DNA of 32,449 nt from UMGS1696 sp964463375 (GTDB lineage Bacteria; Bacillota; Clostridia; Oscillospirales; CAG-272). The stretch spans positions 1 through 32,449 of the forward strand of contig CAYXBQ010000032.1 in assembly GCA_964463375.1 (NCBI GenBank), given 5' to 3'. A program made the position numbers and the translations under genes. The notes beneath the pieces were generated by a model. The model did not search any database. It had not been told where the DNA came from and saw only the letters and a list, made by a program, of their open reading frames with translations. Below, in pieces: positions 21,566 through 29,766 of this stretch (positions within the stretch are counted from its first letter, which is position 1; every line of letters begins with the position of its first letter).

Positions 21566-23023
21566 ATGCAGAATACGAAAAAGACTATGGCACTGTGCCT
21601 GCTTGTGGCGATGCTGGCTACACAGGCAGTAGGCTGTGGCAGTGGCACTACGGAAACCAAGGAGACCAGCGGTACCGATACCCCGGCGGTGACGGTGACC
21701 GAAACGGAGACGGAAAAGCAGCCCTATGTTCCCACTACCAACTATGAGGGTGCAGAGGTGCATATCCTGACACCCAAGAGCACCACGGCGCTGATCTACC
21801 TGTTTGCCGACGAAGAAAACGGGGACAAGCTCAACGACGGTGTGTACCAGCGGAACCTGATGACCGAGGAATGGCTGGGCATCGACCTGACCTGGGAAGC
21901 GGAATGTGAGATCGGCGACCTGGCAGGACTGGTGCAAAAGGCAGTACTGGCGGGAGACGACAGCTACCAGATCGTGCTGGCAGACTCCATGCGGGGGAAC
22001 ACGGCCATGGTGTCCGGCGGGATGCTGCTGGACATGAACACGGTAGAAAGCCTGGACTTCTCCCACGAATACTGGAACGCTTCGGCGCTGAGCGAGCTGA
22101 CCATCGATGGCAAGACCTATTTTGCCAAGTCGGCCTATACGCTGCCCTCTGCCGCCGTGGTGGTGTTCAACAAGGAAATGGTTTTGGATATGTCCATGGA
22201 CTACCCCTATGACATGGTGCGAGAAGGCACGTGGACACTGGATGTGTTCGCAAGCATGGTAGAGCAGGGCGTAGCAGATGTGAACGGCGACGGACAAATG
22301 ACCATCGACGACCAGTACGGCCTGACCTGCATGAAGGACTATCCTCTGGACTGCTTCATCTATGCTTGTGGACAGACGCTGGTGAAGCTGAACGAGGAAG
22401 GACGCATGGAAGTGGCGCTGTACAATGACGACAGCGTTGCCATGTACGAAAAGCTGTATAAGCTGCTGAACGAAGGGGACAAGGCATTCATGTGGGGCTG
22501 GGGTGCCGCCGAGGACAAACAGCTGAACATGAAGTCCGGCAGAACGCTGTTTGAACTGTGCCGCACCGATGGCCTGAACACGCTGCGGGACTGCGACGTG
22601 AACTACGGCATCGTGCCCTATCCCAAGCTGAACGAAGCACAGGAAAACTACAGCATCAACGACTACAGCCGTCTGCTGTGCATCCCGGTGACGGTGGCAG
22701 CACCCGAAATGGTGGGACAGACCTGTGAAATGCTGGGCTACTACAGCGAAGAATATGTGTACCCGGCCTACTACGGCAGTTTGCTGGAAGGCAAGGTTGC
22801 ACGTGACGAGGACACCATCGAAATGCTGGACCTGATCTTTGACAGCGTCATCTACGACGGCGGTATGTCCTACTTCGGTCTGAACGGCGGCGGTATGCAG
22901 AGTCTGCTGTACTATGTGTCCACCAAGGTGGCAAACGGGGACAACAACTTTGCATCCTATTATGCCACCAATGCGGAAAAGGCACAAAAGGAGATCGATA
23001 CCTTCTATGAAAGCATTGAATAA
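21566..23023 (+). CDS. Extracellular sugar-binding lipoprotein (ABC type)
   Basis: A 485-aa solute-binding protein of the family 1 type. The lipobox AVGC puts the modified Cys at position 24 after a short hydrophobic signal, followed by a Thr/Glu-rich linker (TTETKETSGTDTP). The body has the expected pattern: GAEVHILTPKS, LTIDGKTYFAKSAYTLPSAAVVVFNKEM, and a calcium-loop motif DVNGDGQMTIDDQYGL common in sugar-binding members. It should bind an oligosaccharide outside the cell for an ABC importer, but no permease genes are in the window. TAAGGAGCGACGAC precedes the ATG. It diverges from the AraC regulator and overlaps an M20 peptidase gene. Confidence 0.87.
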   Translation: MQNTKKTMALCLLVAMLATQAVGCGSGTTETKETSGTDTPAVTVTETETEKQPYVPTTNYEGAEVHILTPKSTTALIYLFADEENGDKLNDGVYQRNLMTEEWLGIDLTWEAECEIGDLAGLVQKAVLAGDDSYQIVLADSMRGNTAMVSGGMLLDMNTVESLDFSHEYWNASALSELTIDGKTYFAKSAYTLPSAAVVVFNKEMVLDMSMDYPYDMVREGTWTLDVFASMVEQGVADVNGDGQMTIDDQYGLTCMKDYPLDCFIYACGQTLVKLNEEGRMEVALYNDDSVAMYEKLYKLLNEGDKAFMWGWGAAEDKQLNMKSGRTLFELCRTDGLNTLRDCDVNYGIVPYPKLNEAQENYSINDYSRLLCIPVTVAAPEMVGQTCEMLGYYSEEYVYPAYYGSLLEGKVARDEDTIEMLDLIFDSVIYDGGMSYFGLNGGGMQSLLYYVSTKVANGDNNFASYYATNAEKAQKEIDTFYESIE

Positions 23024-24449
23024 AGACGAGATATTCTCACACCAAAATCAGATCCACACCTGGCTGCAATCCCACCGGGACGAGATCGTGGACACTATGC
23101 TGACCCTGTGCCGCATCCCGTCTTGGCGGGGTGAGCCGGAGCCGGGTGCGCCCTTTGGCAGAGCCTGTGCCGATATGCTGGATGCTGTGGAAAACCTGTA
23201 CCAAAAGCACGGCTTTTCCACCGAGGCATACCGGGACGGCGGGTATCTGCTGGCATACGGTGGGGACACAAAATCCGAGACGACCCTTGGCATTTTCGCC
23301 CACGGAGACGTGGTGGCACCCGGCACGGATTGGCTCTACACCACCCCCTTTGATCCCATCGAAAAGAACGGCTACCTCATCGGTCGTGGGGTGCTGGACG
23401 ACAAGGCGGCCATCGTGCTGTCCCTGTGCTGTGCCCGCATGATCGAAGAGCTGCACCTGCCCTTTGCCGCCAGACTCCTGTGCTGGACGGGCTTCAACGA
23501 GGAGACCGGGATGCAGGATATTAAAAATTATCGGGCAGACGGACATACCCCGCCGGACTTTGCCCTGGTCTGCGACACCGCCTATCCCCTGTACCGGGGC
23601 AACAAGGGCAAAACGCTCTTTCACGCTGTCTCCGGCGAAGCCTTCACGGATCTACTCGACTTCCACGGTGGCGAAGCGTGCAACGTGACCCTGGGCAAGG
23701 CTACGGCTCTGGTGCGGGACGGGGACGGGCGCTACGATTGGCTCAAGGCAAGAGAAACGGACGACCTGCAAATAGAACGGACGGCCGATGGCATCCGGCT
23801 GGCCGCCAAGGGCATCTCCCGCCATGGCGCACTGCCGCAAGGCTCCCGCAACGCCGGTGGCATGATCGCCGCTCTGCTGGTGGATTGCCCCTACATAGAT
23901 GAAGCCGATCGGGAAAAGCTCGCCTTTGTGTCCGCTCTGCTGAACGAATATACAGGCACGACTTTGGGCATCCAAACCGACGACAGCACCTTTGGTCCCC
24001 TGACCTGCATCAACGGCATCATCCGCATGGGAGAGGGCAGGCTGGCACTGGACTGCAACGTGCGCTTCGGTAAGGCCATCGAAATGCAGACGATCTGGGA
24101 CAACGTGACAAAGACCTTTGCCGCCCATGGCTGGTCAGTGACCTTCGACGAGGGTGAATCCCCCCACGAGGTCCCGGCAGACGACCCGTATATCGAACGG
24201 TGCCTGGACATCTACCGCCAGTTCACCGGTGACCACGGTGCCCAGACCCAGATCAACGCCGGTGGCACCTACGGTATGCACCTGCCAAGAGCGGCAGAAA
24301 CCGGCCCCATGTTCTGGAAACACGTCCCCTTTGCCCTGCCAGCCGGTCACGGCGGTGTCCATCAAGCCGACGAATGCCTGTCCATCGACGGTATGTTGGA
24401 ATCTACGGAACTGACCATGCTCATGCTGCTAGGCTGTGCGCACCAATAA
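23007..24449 (+). CDS. M20-family dipeptidase (PepV-like)
   Basis: A 480-aa zinc peptidase of the M20 family, close to PepV/dipeptidase enzymes that split dipeptides in the cytoplasm. Metal and catalytic sites are visible: GIFAHGDVVAPG (His, Asp), RGVLDDKAAIV (bridging Asp), GFNEETGMQD (catalytic Glu and metal Glu), VCDTAYPLY, and PAGHGGVHQADE near the end (last metal His). The dimerisation lid lies roughly at 200-340. I chose the ATG at 23007, with GGAG about 15 bases upstream; it overlaps the end of the lipoprotein gene by 17 bases. Co-transcription with a sugar-binding protein is odd; peptide release or amino-sugar-linked peptides could explain it, but that is a guess. Confidence 0.88.
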   Translation: MKALNKDEIFSHQNQIHTWLQSHRDEIVDTMLTLCRIPSWRGEPEPGAPFGRACADMLDAVENLYQKHGFSTEAYRDGGYLLAYGGDTKSETTLGIFAHGDVVAPGTDWLYTTPFDPIEKNGYLIGRGVLDDKAAIVLSLCCARMIEELHLPFAARLLCWTGFNEETGMQDIKNYRADGHTPPDFALVCDTAYPLYRGNKGKTLFHAVSGEAFTDLLDFHGGEACNVTLGKATALVRDGDGRYDWLKARETDDLQIERTADGIRLAAKGISRHGALPQGSRNAGGMIAALLVDCPYIDEADREKLAFVSALLNEYTGTTLGIQTDDSTFGPLTCINGIIRMGEGRLALDCNVRFGKAIEMQTIWDNVTKTFAAHGWSVTFDEGESPHEVPADDPYIERCLDIYRQFTGDHGAQTQINAGGTYGMHLPRAAETGPMFWKHVPFALPAGHGGVHQADECLSIDGMLESTELTMLMLLGCAHQ

Positions 24450-24454
24450 ATAAG

Positions 24455-24487
24455 AAAGGATTCCCTGTGAAAAGGGGGTCCTTTTTT
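24455..24487 (+). terminator. Intrinsic terminator after the dipeptidase gene
   Basis: AAAGGATTCCC and GGGGGTCCTTT pair around a short loop, followed by a T run. Confidence 0.85.
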
Positions 24488-24489
24488 AA

Positions 24490-24723
24490 GTCAGAAGTTA
24501 GAGGTTAGAAGTTAGAAGTTGGGAAGATGGCGTGTTTTTTGCACCCAAACGTCCTGTATTACTCCCCTTCAGCAGGGCTGCCGCACGGAACGGTCAAGAC
24601 CGTTCCCTACAGATGTTGGAAATGTTGCGGGCGGTGTGTGATTCGGGACAGTCGGGGACAGGGATTTGGAGGACGTGGCGGCTACGGACAACGTGGTGAA
24701 ATGAGGAAAAAAGTAAAAAGTGA
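24490..24723. other. Intergenic stretch with short and dispersed repeats
   Basis: No gene that I can support. AGAAGTTAG-like words repeat several times at 24493-24521. They are followed by GCACCCAAACG (24541-24550) and the 57-bp dispersed repeat. The rest is G-rich, without clear structure. Confidence 0.55.
24556..24612. repeat. 57-bp dispersed repeat, copy A
   Basis: This copy matches the one at 25818-25874 at about 52 of 57 positions. It contains the perfect palindrome GGAACGGTCAAGACCGTTCC (9-bp arms, AA loop), which gives it a REP-like look. The word GCACCCAAACG stands just before it. Confidence 0.85.
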
Positions 24724-24752
24724 TTGCAGGATGGGGAAAAATATGATATAAT
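24724..24752 (+). promoter_or_regulatory. Promoter of the LysR-type gene
   Basis: TTGCAG (24724-24729), a 17-base spacer with TATGA before the -10, and TATAAT (24747-24752). Confidence 0.8.
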
Positions 24753-24799
24753 GGTAGTAGATCAATAGGAAAGGGCGTTTTAGTATCAATATTTTACAT

Positions 24800-25708
24800 A
24801 TGAAATATGCTGTGGAGGTGGCGAAGTCCGGATCGCTGAATAAGGCATCCGAGGTGCTGCTGATCGCACAGCCCAATTTGAGCCGGTCTATCAAGGAGCT
24901 GGAGGCCGATCTGGGGATCACGATCTTCGACCGCTCCTCCAGGGGGATGAAGCTCACACCGGCCGGAGAAGAATTCATTGGGTACGCCAGAGGGATCCTC
25001 TCTCAGATCGATCAGGTGGAGAAGTATTATCGGGAAAATTCGACAAAAAAACAAAAATTTTCCATCTCTGTCCCCCGTGCCTGCTATATCTCCGAGGCCT
25101 TCGCTGCCTTCTCCCGCTGCCTCTCCAAGGAACCCGCCGAGGTCTACTATAAAGAAACCAACGCACAAACCACCATCCGCCATGTCATCGAGGATAATTA
25201 TAACCTCGGCATTATCCGGTACGCAGAGCATTACGACCGCTACTTCAAGGATATGCTGGAGGAAAAAGAATTGGCCTATGAGGTCGTCACCGAGTTCCGC
25301 TACCATCTGCTCATGAGCCGGGATAACCCCCTCGCCCAAAAGGAGCAGATCTCCTTTGAGGACCTCACCGACTGCATCGAGATCGCTCATGCGGATCCCT
25401 ACGTCCCTGCGCTGTCTATGTCTAAGGTGCTCAAGGAGGAGCTGCCCGATACCGTGGATCGCCGCATCTTTATCTATGAACGGGGCAGCCAGTTCGACTT
25501 GCTCTCTAAAAATCCCGAAACCTTCCTGTGGGTATCCCTGGTGCCACGGGATATTTTGGAACGCTATCAGCTCATCGAAAAGCCCTGCATCGACAATACC
25601 CGTATGTACCGGGACGTGCTCATCTACCGCAACGATTACCACTTCACCGATCTCGATAAACAGTTTATCACCGCCCTATGCGAAGCAAAACGGAAGAATA
25701 GACAATAA
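24800..25708 (+). CDS. LysR-family transcriptional regulator
   Basis: A 302-aa DNA-binding regulator. The N-terminal winged helix-turn-helix is clear: YAVEVAKSGSLNKASEVL, then AQPNLSRSIKELEADLGI and FDRSSRGMKLTPAGEEF. The C-terminal effector domain is that of the family. The ATG at 24800 has no ribosome-binding site at normal distance. In frame 15 bases upstream, ATC (24785) would give INILH before MKYAV, matching the usual LysR start (M-N-I-x-H), and AGGAAAGGG stands nine bases before it. So initiation at ATC is possible. The target is unknown; no neighbour in the same direction is coupled to it. Confidence 0.86.
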   Translation: MKYAVEVAKSGSLNKASEVLLIAQPNLSRSIKELEADLGITIFDRSSRGMKLTPAGEEFIGYARGILSQIDQVEKYYRENSTKKQKFSISVPRACYISEAFAAFSRCLSKEPAEVYYKETNAQTTIRHVIEDNYNLGIIRYAEHYDRYFKDMLEEKELAYEVVTEFRYHLLMSRDNPLAQKEQISFEDLTDCIEIAHADPYVPALSMSKVLKEELPDTVDRRIFIYERGSQFDLLSKNPETFLWVSLVPRDILERYQLIEKPCIDNTRMYRDVLIYRNDYHFTDLDKQFITALCEAKRKNRQ

Positions 25709-25979
25709 GATAGGATAAGAATAAACCGGAAAGGATAATTTCCTGCACCCAAACGAAAAGTAGTCTTCCCGCACCGCACTATATACACCGGCGGGCGGTT
25801 CTCCTCTCGAATAGTTTGTACTACTCCCCGTCAGCAGGGCTACCGCACGCAACGGTCAAGACCGATCCCTACAGTATTATAGGGTAACGTAACAATATAG
25901 GGCGGCGTGACGCATGCTGGGGTGAGGTTTTTCCCCGTACATTATCGATACATATATGACCGATATAACAAATTCGGCA
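25709..25979. other. Intergenic stretch with a dispersed repeat
   Basis: No gene that I can support. It holds GCACCCAAACG (25745-25755), copy B of the 57-bp repeat and, just before the rex -35, TATAACAA (25964-25971), which resembles half of a Rex site. No matching left half is visible, so autoregulation by Rex is only a possibility. Confidence 0.5.
25818..25874. repeat. 57-bp dispersed repeat, copy B
   Basis: This copy is about 91% identical to copy A at 24556-24612. Two of the mismatches fall in the palindrome arms, leaving AACGGTCAAGACCG-type pairing partly intact. It too is preceded, more distantly, by GCACCCAAACG. Confidence 0.85.
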
Positions 25980-26008
25980 TTGCATAAGGGGAAGGAATGT
26001 GGTATAAT
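25980..26008 (+). promoter_or_regulatory. Promoter of rex
   Basis: TTGCAT (25980-25985), a 17-base spacer ending TGTGG, and TATAAT (26003-26008). Confidence 0.83.
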
Positions 26009-26041
26009 AGGGGGGAGAAAGAGAAAAGGCAAGGTGAGAGC

Positions 26042-26692
26042 GTGGAAAAGAGCAGAATCTCGAAGGCGATACTGGGGAGACTGCCGCAATATCTGTCGTA
26101 TTTGCAGGAGATAGCGGGGCAGGACATAGCGAATATATCGGCGACCCGGATCGCAAAGGATCTACAGCTGGGAGAAGTCCAGGTGCGAAAGGATCTGAAT
26201 ATCGTGTGCGGGAAGGGAAAGCCTAAGCTGGGCTACCGAACGGCCGACCTGATCGACAGCATCGAGACTTGCCTGGGACAGGAGAAAGCTACACAGGCCG
26301 TGCTGGTGGGCGCAGGCAGACTGGGAAAAGCTCTGCTGGAATATGACGAATTCGAAAAATACGGCGTGCGCATCGCAGCGGCCTTCGATAACAACGAACG
26401 ACCCCTGCGGCTCCATGGCAATATCGAGATCCTGCCCATCGCCTATTTGCAGTCCTTCTGCAAATCCCACGATATCCGCATCGGGATCATCACCGTGGGC
26501 GAGGGCTCGGCACAGACCGTCTGCGATATGATGCTGGACTGCGGCATCCAAGCCATTTGGAATTTTGCCCCCTGCCGCTTGCAGGTACCGGACAATATCT
26601 TATTTTTACAGGAGAATCTGGCACTGTCTCTGGCTTACCTGAATAACCAGCTTTGGGACAGACAACAGAAGGAGAACGGAGAAACCCTATGA
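26042..26692 (+). CDS. rex: Redox-sensing transcriptional repressor Rex
   Basis: A 216-aa repressor that binds DNA when NADH is low and lets go when the NADH/NAD+ ratio rises, controlling fermentation and hydrogenase genes. The N-terminal winged helix has ISKAILGRLPQYLSYL and ISATRIAKDLQLGEVQVRKDL. The Rossmann domain has VLVGAGRLGKALLEY (GxGxxG), AAFDNN and IIITVG-like IGIITVGEGSAQTV. The C-terminal swap helix is LALSLAYLNNQLW. The start is GTG at 26042, with AAGGTGAG before it; the frame extends upstream into the promoter. It overlaps the kinase gene by ATGA and heads the hydrogenase cassette. Confidence 0.94.
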   Translation: MEKSRISKAILGRLPQYLSYLQEIAGQDIANISATRIAKDLQLGEVQVRKDLNIVCGKGKPKLGYRTADLIDSIETCLGQEKATQAVLVGAGRLGKALLEYDEFEKYGVRIAAAFDNNERPLRLHGNIEILPIAYLQSFCKSHDIRIGIITVGEGSAQTVCDMMLDCGIQAIWNFAPCRLQVPDNILFLQENLALSLAYLNNQLWDRQQKENGETL

Positions 26693-27474
26693 AACTTGAC
26701 AGAGTCATCGCCGTGCGTACCCGGAAGACCATCTATCGGGATGGAGACAAATGCATCAAGGTCTTCCAGCAGCCCTACAGCAAAACGGCGATCTTCAATG
26801 AGGCTGCCAACCATGCTATGGTGGAGGAGACCGGGCTGAATATCCCCAAGGTGCTGGAAGTGACCATGCTGGACGGCAAATGGGCCATCGTGACCGAATT
26901 CATCCACGGCAAGACCGTGGAGCAGCTGATCACGGAGCATCCGGAAAAGAAGGAGACCTACTACCGGACGCTGGCAGACCTGCAAAGTGCCATCCATAAG
27001 AAGGAATGCCCGGTGCTGTATCGGCTGAAGGATGAGCTGAACCAGAAGATCTGCAACGCCGAGCTGGATGCCACCACCCGCTACGATCTCCACTGCCGCC
27101 TGGAGCATATGGCAAAGGGCATGGCGATCTGCCACGGGGATTTTGTGCCCTCCAACGTGATCCTCTCGGAGGACGGAATCTACTATACCTTAGACTGGAC
27201 CCTGGCCTCCTATGGCAACCCCCTGGCCGACGTTGCCCAGACCTACATCATTCTGTGGATGCAGGGCAGCTGCGAGGATGCAGAGCTGTATCTGGATCTC
27301 TACTGCGCCGAAAGCCACGTGGACAAGGATGCCGTCTATGCGTGGCTCCCCATCATCGGTGCCGCTATGTCCGTCCGCCGTCCCCTGGATGAACGCACCA
27401 TCCTGTTGGACTGCGTCAATTCCGGCGATTTCCATGGGGCTATGCAAAAGTATCCTATGGGGAATCAGAAGTAA
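26689..27474 (+). CDS. Aminoglycoside phosphotransferase-like kinase
   Basis: A 261-aa small-molecule kinase of the APH/choline kinase fold. The catalytic loop is ICHGDFVPSNVIL (Asp and Asn), followed by the metal-binding Asp of YTLDWTLASYGNPLADVA. The N-lobe includes YRDGDKCIKVFQQ, where the Lys would bind ATP, and WAIVTEFIHGKTVEQL for the hinge. The ATG overlaps the rex stop (ATGA), with GGAG about 15 bases before it, so it is translationally coupled to rex. The substrate is unknown; antibiotic resistance is not implied, since these proteins phosphorylate many metabolites. The tight link to rex and hydrogenases suggests a redox or cofactor role, by context only. Confidence 0.84.
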   Translation: MKLDRVIAVRTRKTIYRDGDKCIKVFQQPYSKTAIFNEAANHAMVEETGLNIPKVLEVTMLDGKWAIVTEFIHGKTVEQLITEHPEKKETYYRTLADLQSAIHKKECPVLYRLKDELNQKICNAELDATTRYDLHCRLEHMAKGMAICHGDFVPSNVILSEDGIYYTLDWTLASYGNPLADVAQTYIILWMQGSCEDAELYLDLYCAESHVDKDAVYAWLPIIGAAMSVRRPLDERTILLDCVNSGDFHGAMQKYPMGNQK

Positions 27475-27490
27475 AAAGGAAAATGATCGT

Positions 27491-27516
27491 GTGCCGGAGA
27501 AGGGCTTCTTCGGTAC
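27491..27516 (+). other. Stable RNA hairpin in the rex-hydrogenase spacer
   Basis: GTGCCGGAGAAG (27491-27502) and CTTCTTCGGTAC (27505-27516) pair over up to 12 bp with two G-U wobbles. No T run follows, so it is more likely an RNA stability or processing element than a terminator. Confidence 0.5.
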
Positions 27517-27561
27517 ACATTATGTTGTAAAAATATATAAAATCTAAAGGAGAGCATGATT

Positions 27562-27801
27562 ATGAAGATCACAGTATGTATCGGGAGTTCCTGTCACCTG
27601 AAGGGAAGCAGACAGGTCGTGGAGAAGCTGCAGGAGCTGGTGGCAGAGCATGGGCTGGGCGACACGGTGGAGCTGGGCGCAACCTTCTGCCTGGGCAAAT
27701 GTCAGCAGGGGGTATGCGTGATGGTGGACGACGATTTCCACTCCGTATCCCCCGAAACCGTAGAGGATTTCTTCCAGAACGTCGTAAAGGCCGGGGTATA
27801 A
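27562..27801 (+). CDS. Thioredoxin-like [2Fe-2S] ferredoxin, first copy
   Basis: A 79-aa ferredoxin of the NuoE/HydC-type thioredoxin-like fold. The four cluster ligands are visible as CIGSSC (C-x4-C) near the N-terminus and CLGKC (C-x3-C) near residue 46. It is a stand-alone single domain, without the N-terminal helical part of full NuoE. I chose the ATG at 27562, nine bases from AAAGGAG; the ATG at 27556 is only three bases away from it. A second copy follows after three bases. It probably carries electrons for, or signals to, the hydrogenases downstream. Confidence 0.87.
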   Translation: MKITVCIGSSCHLKGSRQVVEKLQELVAEHGLGDTVELGATFCLGKCQQGVCVMVDDDFHSVSPETVEDFFQNVVKAGV

Positions 27802-27804
27802 ACC

Positions 27805-28050
27805 ATGGTCGTACAGGTTTGCGTGGGCAGCTCCTGCCATCTCAAAGGAGCACCGGAGATCGTGGCCTTGTTGCAGCAGAACATCGAAGAAAAAGGTCTG
27901 GACGAGCAGGTGGCGCTGGCCGGCTCCTTCTGCATCGGCAAATGCAACCGGGTCGGCGTGACCATCCAGGTGGACGACGAGATCTATACCGGCATCACCA
28001 AGGAAAATTTTAAGGAATTTTTTAGCGAACATATCTTAAGCAAGCTCTGA
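27805..28050 (+). CDS. Thioredoxin-like [2Fe-2S] ferredoxin, second copy
   Basis: An 81-aa paralogue of the preceding gene, with CVGSSC (C-x4-C) and CIGKC (C-x3-C) in the same places and the same ending of a valine-rich strand plus helix. The two are about one-third identical by eye, so the duplication is old. The ATG starts three bases after the first gene's stop. Having two of them in tandem suggests a heterodimer or separate electron partners for the two hydrogenases. Confidence 0.86.
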   Translation: MVVQVCVGSSCHLKGAPEIVALLQQNIEEKGLDEQVALAGSFCIGKCNRVGVTIQVDDEIYTGITKENFKEFFSEHILSKL

Positions 28051-28089
28051 TGACCATGGGGTGCGCTGCGTGGAAGGAAACAACAGCAT

Positions 28090-29766
28090 ATGTCAAATTG
28101 TCTGACGTTTAAGAAATCTAATTGTAAGAATTGCTATAAATGCATACGCCATTGTCCGGTGAAGGCCATTCGTTTTTCCGGCAACCAGGCGCATATTATC
28201 GGAAATGAGTGCATTCTGTGCGGGCAGTGCTTTGTGGTCTGTCCCCAGAACGCCAAGGAGATCAAAAGTGAGCTGGAGAAGGTGAAGGTGCTGCTGCAAT
28301 CGGGAGATCCGGTGTATGTGAGCCTGGCACCCTCCTTTGTGGCGAACTACCACGGCGTGGGGATCGAGGCCATGCGGGCGGCTCTACAGAAGTTAGGGTT
28401 CCGGGATGTAGAGGAAACGGCCATTGGTGCCACGATCGTCAAGAAGGAATACGAGCGGATGCTGCGGGAGGACCACCGAGACATCATCATTTCCTCCTGC
28501 TGTCACTCCATCAACCTGCTGATCCAGAAGCATTTCCCCAAGTCTTTAGCATATTTGGCAGATGTAGTGTCGCCCATGCAAGCCCACTGCATCGACATCA
28601 AGAGACGGCATCCGGGTGCGAAGACGGTATTCATCGGGCCTTGCGTGGCAAAGAAGGACGAAGCGGAGTACTACGAAGGGATCGTGGATGCGGTGCTGAC
28701 CTATGAAGAGCTGACGGAATGGATGAAGGCGGAGAACGTGGTACCGGAGGCGGCCATGGACCATAGCGAAAACTCTCGTGCCCGGTTCTTCCCCACCACC
28801 GGCGGCATCCTCAAGACCATGGATCTGACCATTCCGGGCTACACCTATTTGGCGTTGGACGGGGTGGAGAACTGCATGAATGCCCTGCGGGACATCGAGG
28901 ACGGGAAGATCCACAACTGCTTCATCGAAATGTCGGCCTGTGTGGGCAGCTGCATCAGCGGACCGGTCATGGAGAAATACCATTCCTCCCACATCCACGA
29001 TTATTTAGCGATCTCGAACTATGCGGGAGACAAGGATTTCCCGGTGGAAACGGGGGCAGAATCCGGCTTGAAGAAGCACTTTGCCTTTATCGAGCAGCGG
29101 GCGCAGATCCCCAGTGAGACGGAGATCCAGCAGATCCTGCGGCAGATGGGCAAGTACAAGCCCTCCCAGGAGCTGAACTGCGGCACCTGCGGCTACAACA
29201 CCTGTCGGGAGAAGGCCATTGCGGTGTACCAGGGGAAGGCGGAGATCTCCATGTGTCTGCCCTTCCTGAAGGACAAAGCGGAGAGCTTCTCGGATGCCAT
29301 TGTGAACAGCTCCCCCAACGGGCTGATCGTATTGAACGAGCAGCTGGAGGTACAGCAGATCAACGAAGCGGCGAAGAAGATCATGAACATCCGCTACGAC
29401 TCCGACATTGTGGGCGACCAGGTGGTACGGATCTTAGACCCGGCGGCGTTTATGCAGGTCATGAACACGGGGCGGGACATCCACGACGAGCGGGCATATT
29501 TAGCCGAATACAACCGATTTGTGGAGCAGACCATTGTGCATGATGACGAATCCCATCTACTGATCGGGATCCTGCGAGACATCACGGCAGAAGAGAGCGA
29601 CCGGGTGAAGAAGGAAAGCATCAGCCGCCAGACCATTGAGGTAGCGGACAAGGTAGTGGACAAGCAGATGCGGATCGTACAGGAGATCGCTTCGCTGCTA
29701 GGGGAAACGGCTGCGGAGACAAAGATCGCCCTTGCCAAGCTGAAGGAGTCCATCGAAAATGATTAA
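28090..29766 (+). CDS. hydS: PAS-containing sensory [FeFe]-hydrogenase (Group C, HydS-like)
   Basis: A 558-aa protein. The N-terminal ferredoxin domain has CKNCYKCIRHCP and CILCGQCFVVCP (two [4Fe-4S] clusters). The H-cluster domain has SSCCHS (Cys137-138), GPCVAKKDE (Cys185) and EMSACVGSC (Cys284, Cys288). A further Fe-S motif CGTCGYNTC (364-372) with Cys389 leads to a PAS domain (about 400-510) and a coiled-coil end. This order is that of Group C putative H2 sensors; catalytic output is expected to be low. AAGGAAACAACAGCAT precedes the ATG. The end overlaps the phosphatase gene by eight bases, which fits a sensor-effector pair. Known parallels exist in Ruminococcus albus. Confidence 0.9.
   Translation: MSNCLTFKKSNCKNCYKCIRHCPVKAIRFSGNQAHIIGNECILCGQCFVVCPQNAKEIKSELEKVKVLLQSGDPVYVSLAPSFVANYHGVGIEAMRAALQKLGFRDVEETAIGATIVKKEYERMLREDHRDIIISSCCHSINLLIQKHFPKSLAYLADVVSPMQAHCIDIKRRHPGAKTVFIGPCVAKKDEAEYYEGIVDAVLTYEELTEWMKAENVVPEAAMDHSENSRARFFPTTGGILKTMDLTIPGYTYLALDGVENCMNALRDIEDGKIHNCFIEMSACVGSCISGPVMEKYHSSHIHDYLAISNYAGDKDFPVETGAESGLKKHFAFIEQRAQIPSETEIQQILRQMGKYKPSQELNCGTCGYNTCREKAIAVYQGKAEISMCLPFLKDKAESFSDAIVNSSPNGLIVLNEQLEVQQINEAAKKIMNIRYDSDIVGDQVVRILDPAAFMQVMNTGRDIHDERAYLAEYNRFVEQTIVHDDESHLLIGILRDITAEESDRVKKESISRQTIEVADKVVDKQMRIVQEIASLLGETAAETKIALAKLKESIEND

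Noticed and set aside
21521..22987. 488-aa minus-strand frame opposite the sugar-binding lipoprotein gene
   Set aside because: It mirrors the codon pattern of the real gene, contains no known motifs and would run across the lipoprotein promoter.
27517..27545. Rex operator upstream of the first ferredoxin gene
   Set aside because: TTGTAAAAATATATAA resembles one half of a Rex site, but the inverted half is missing.
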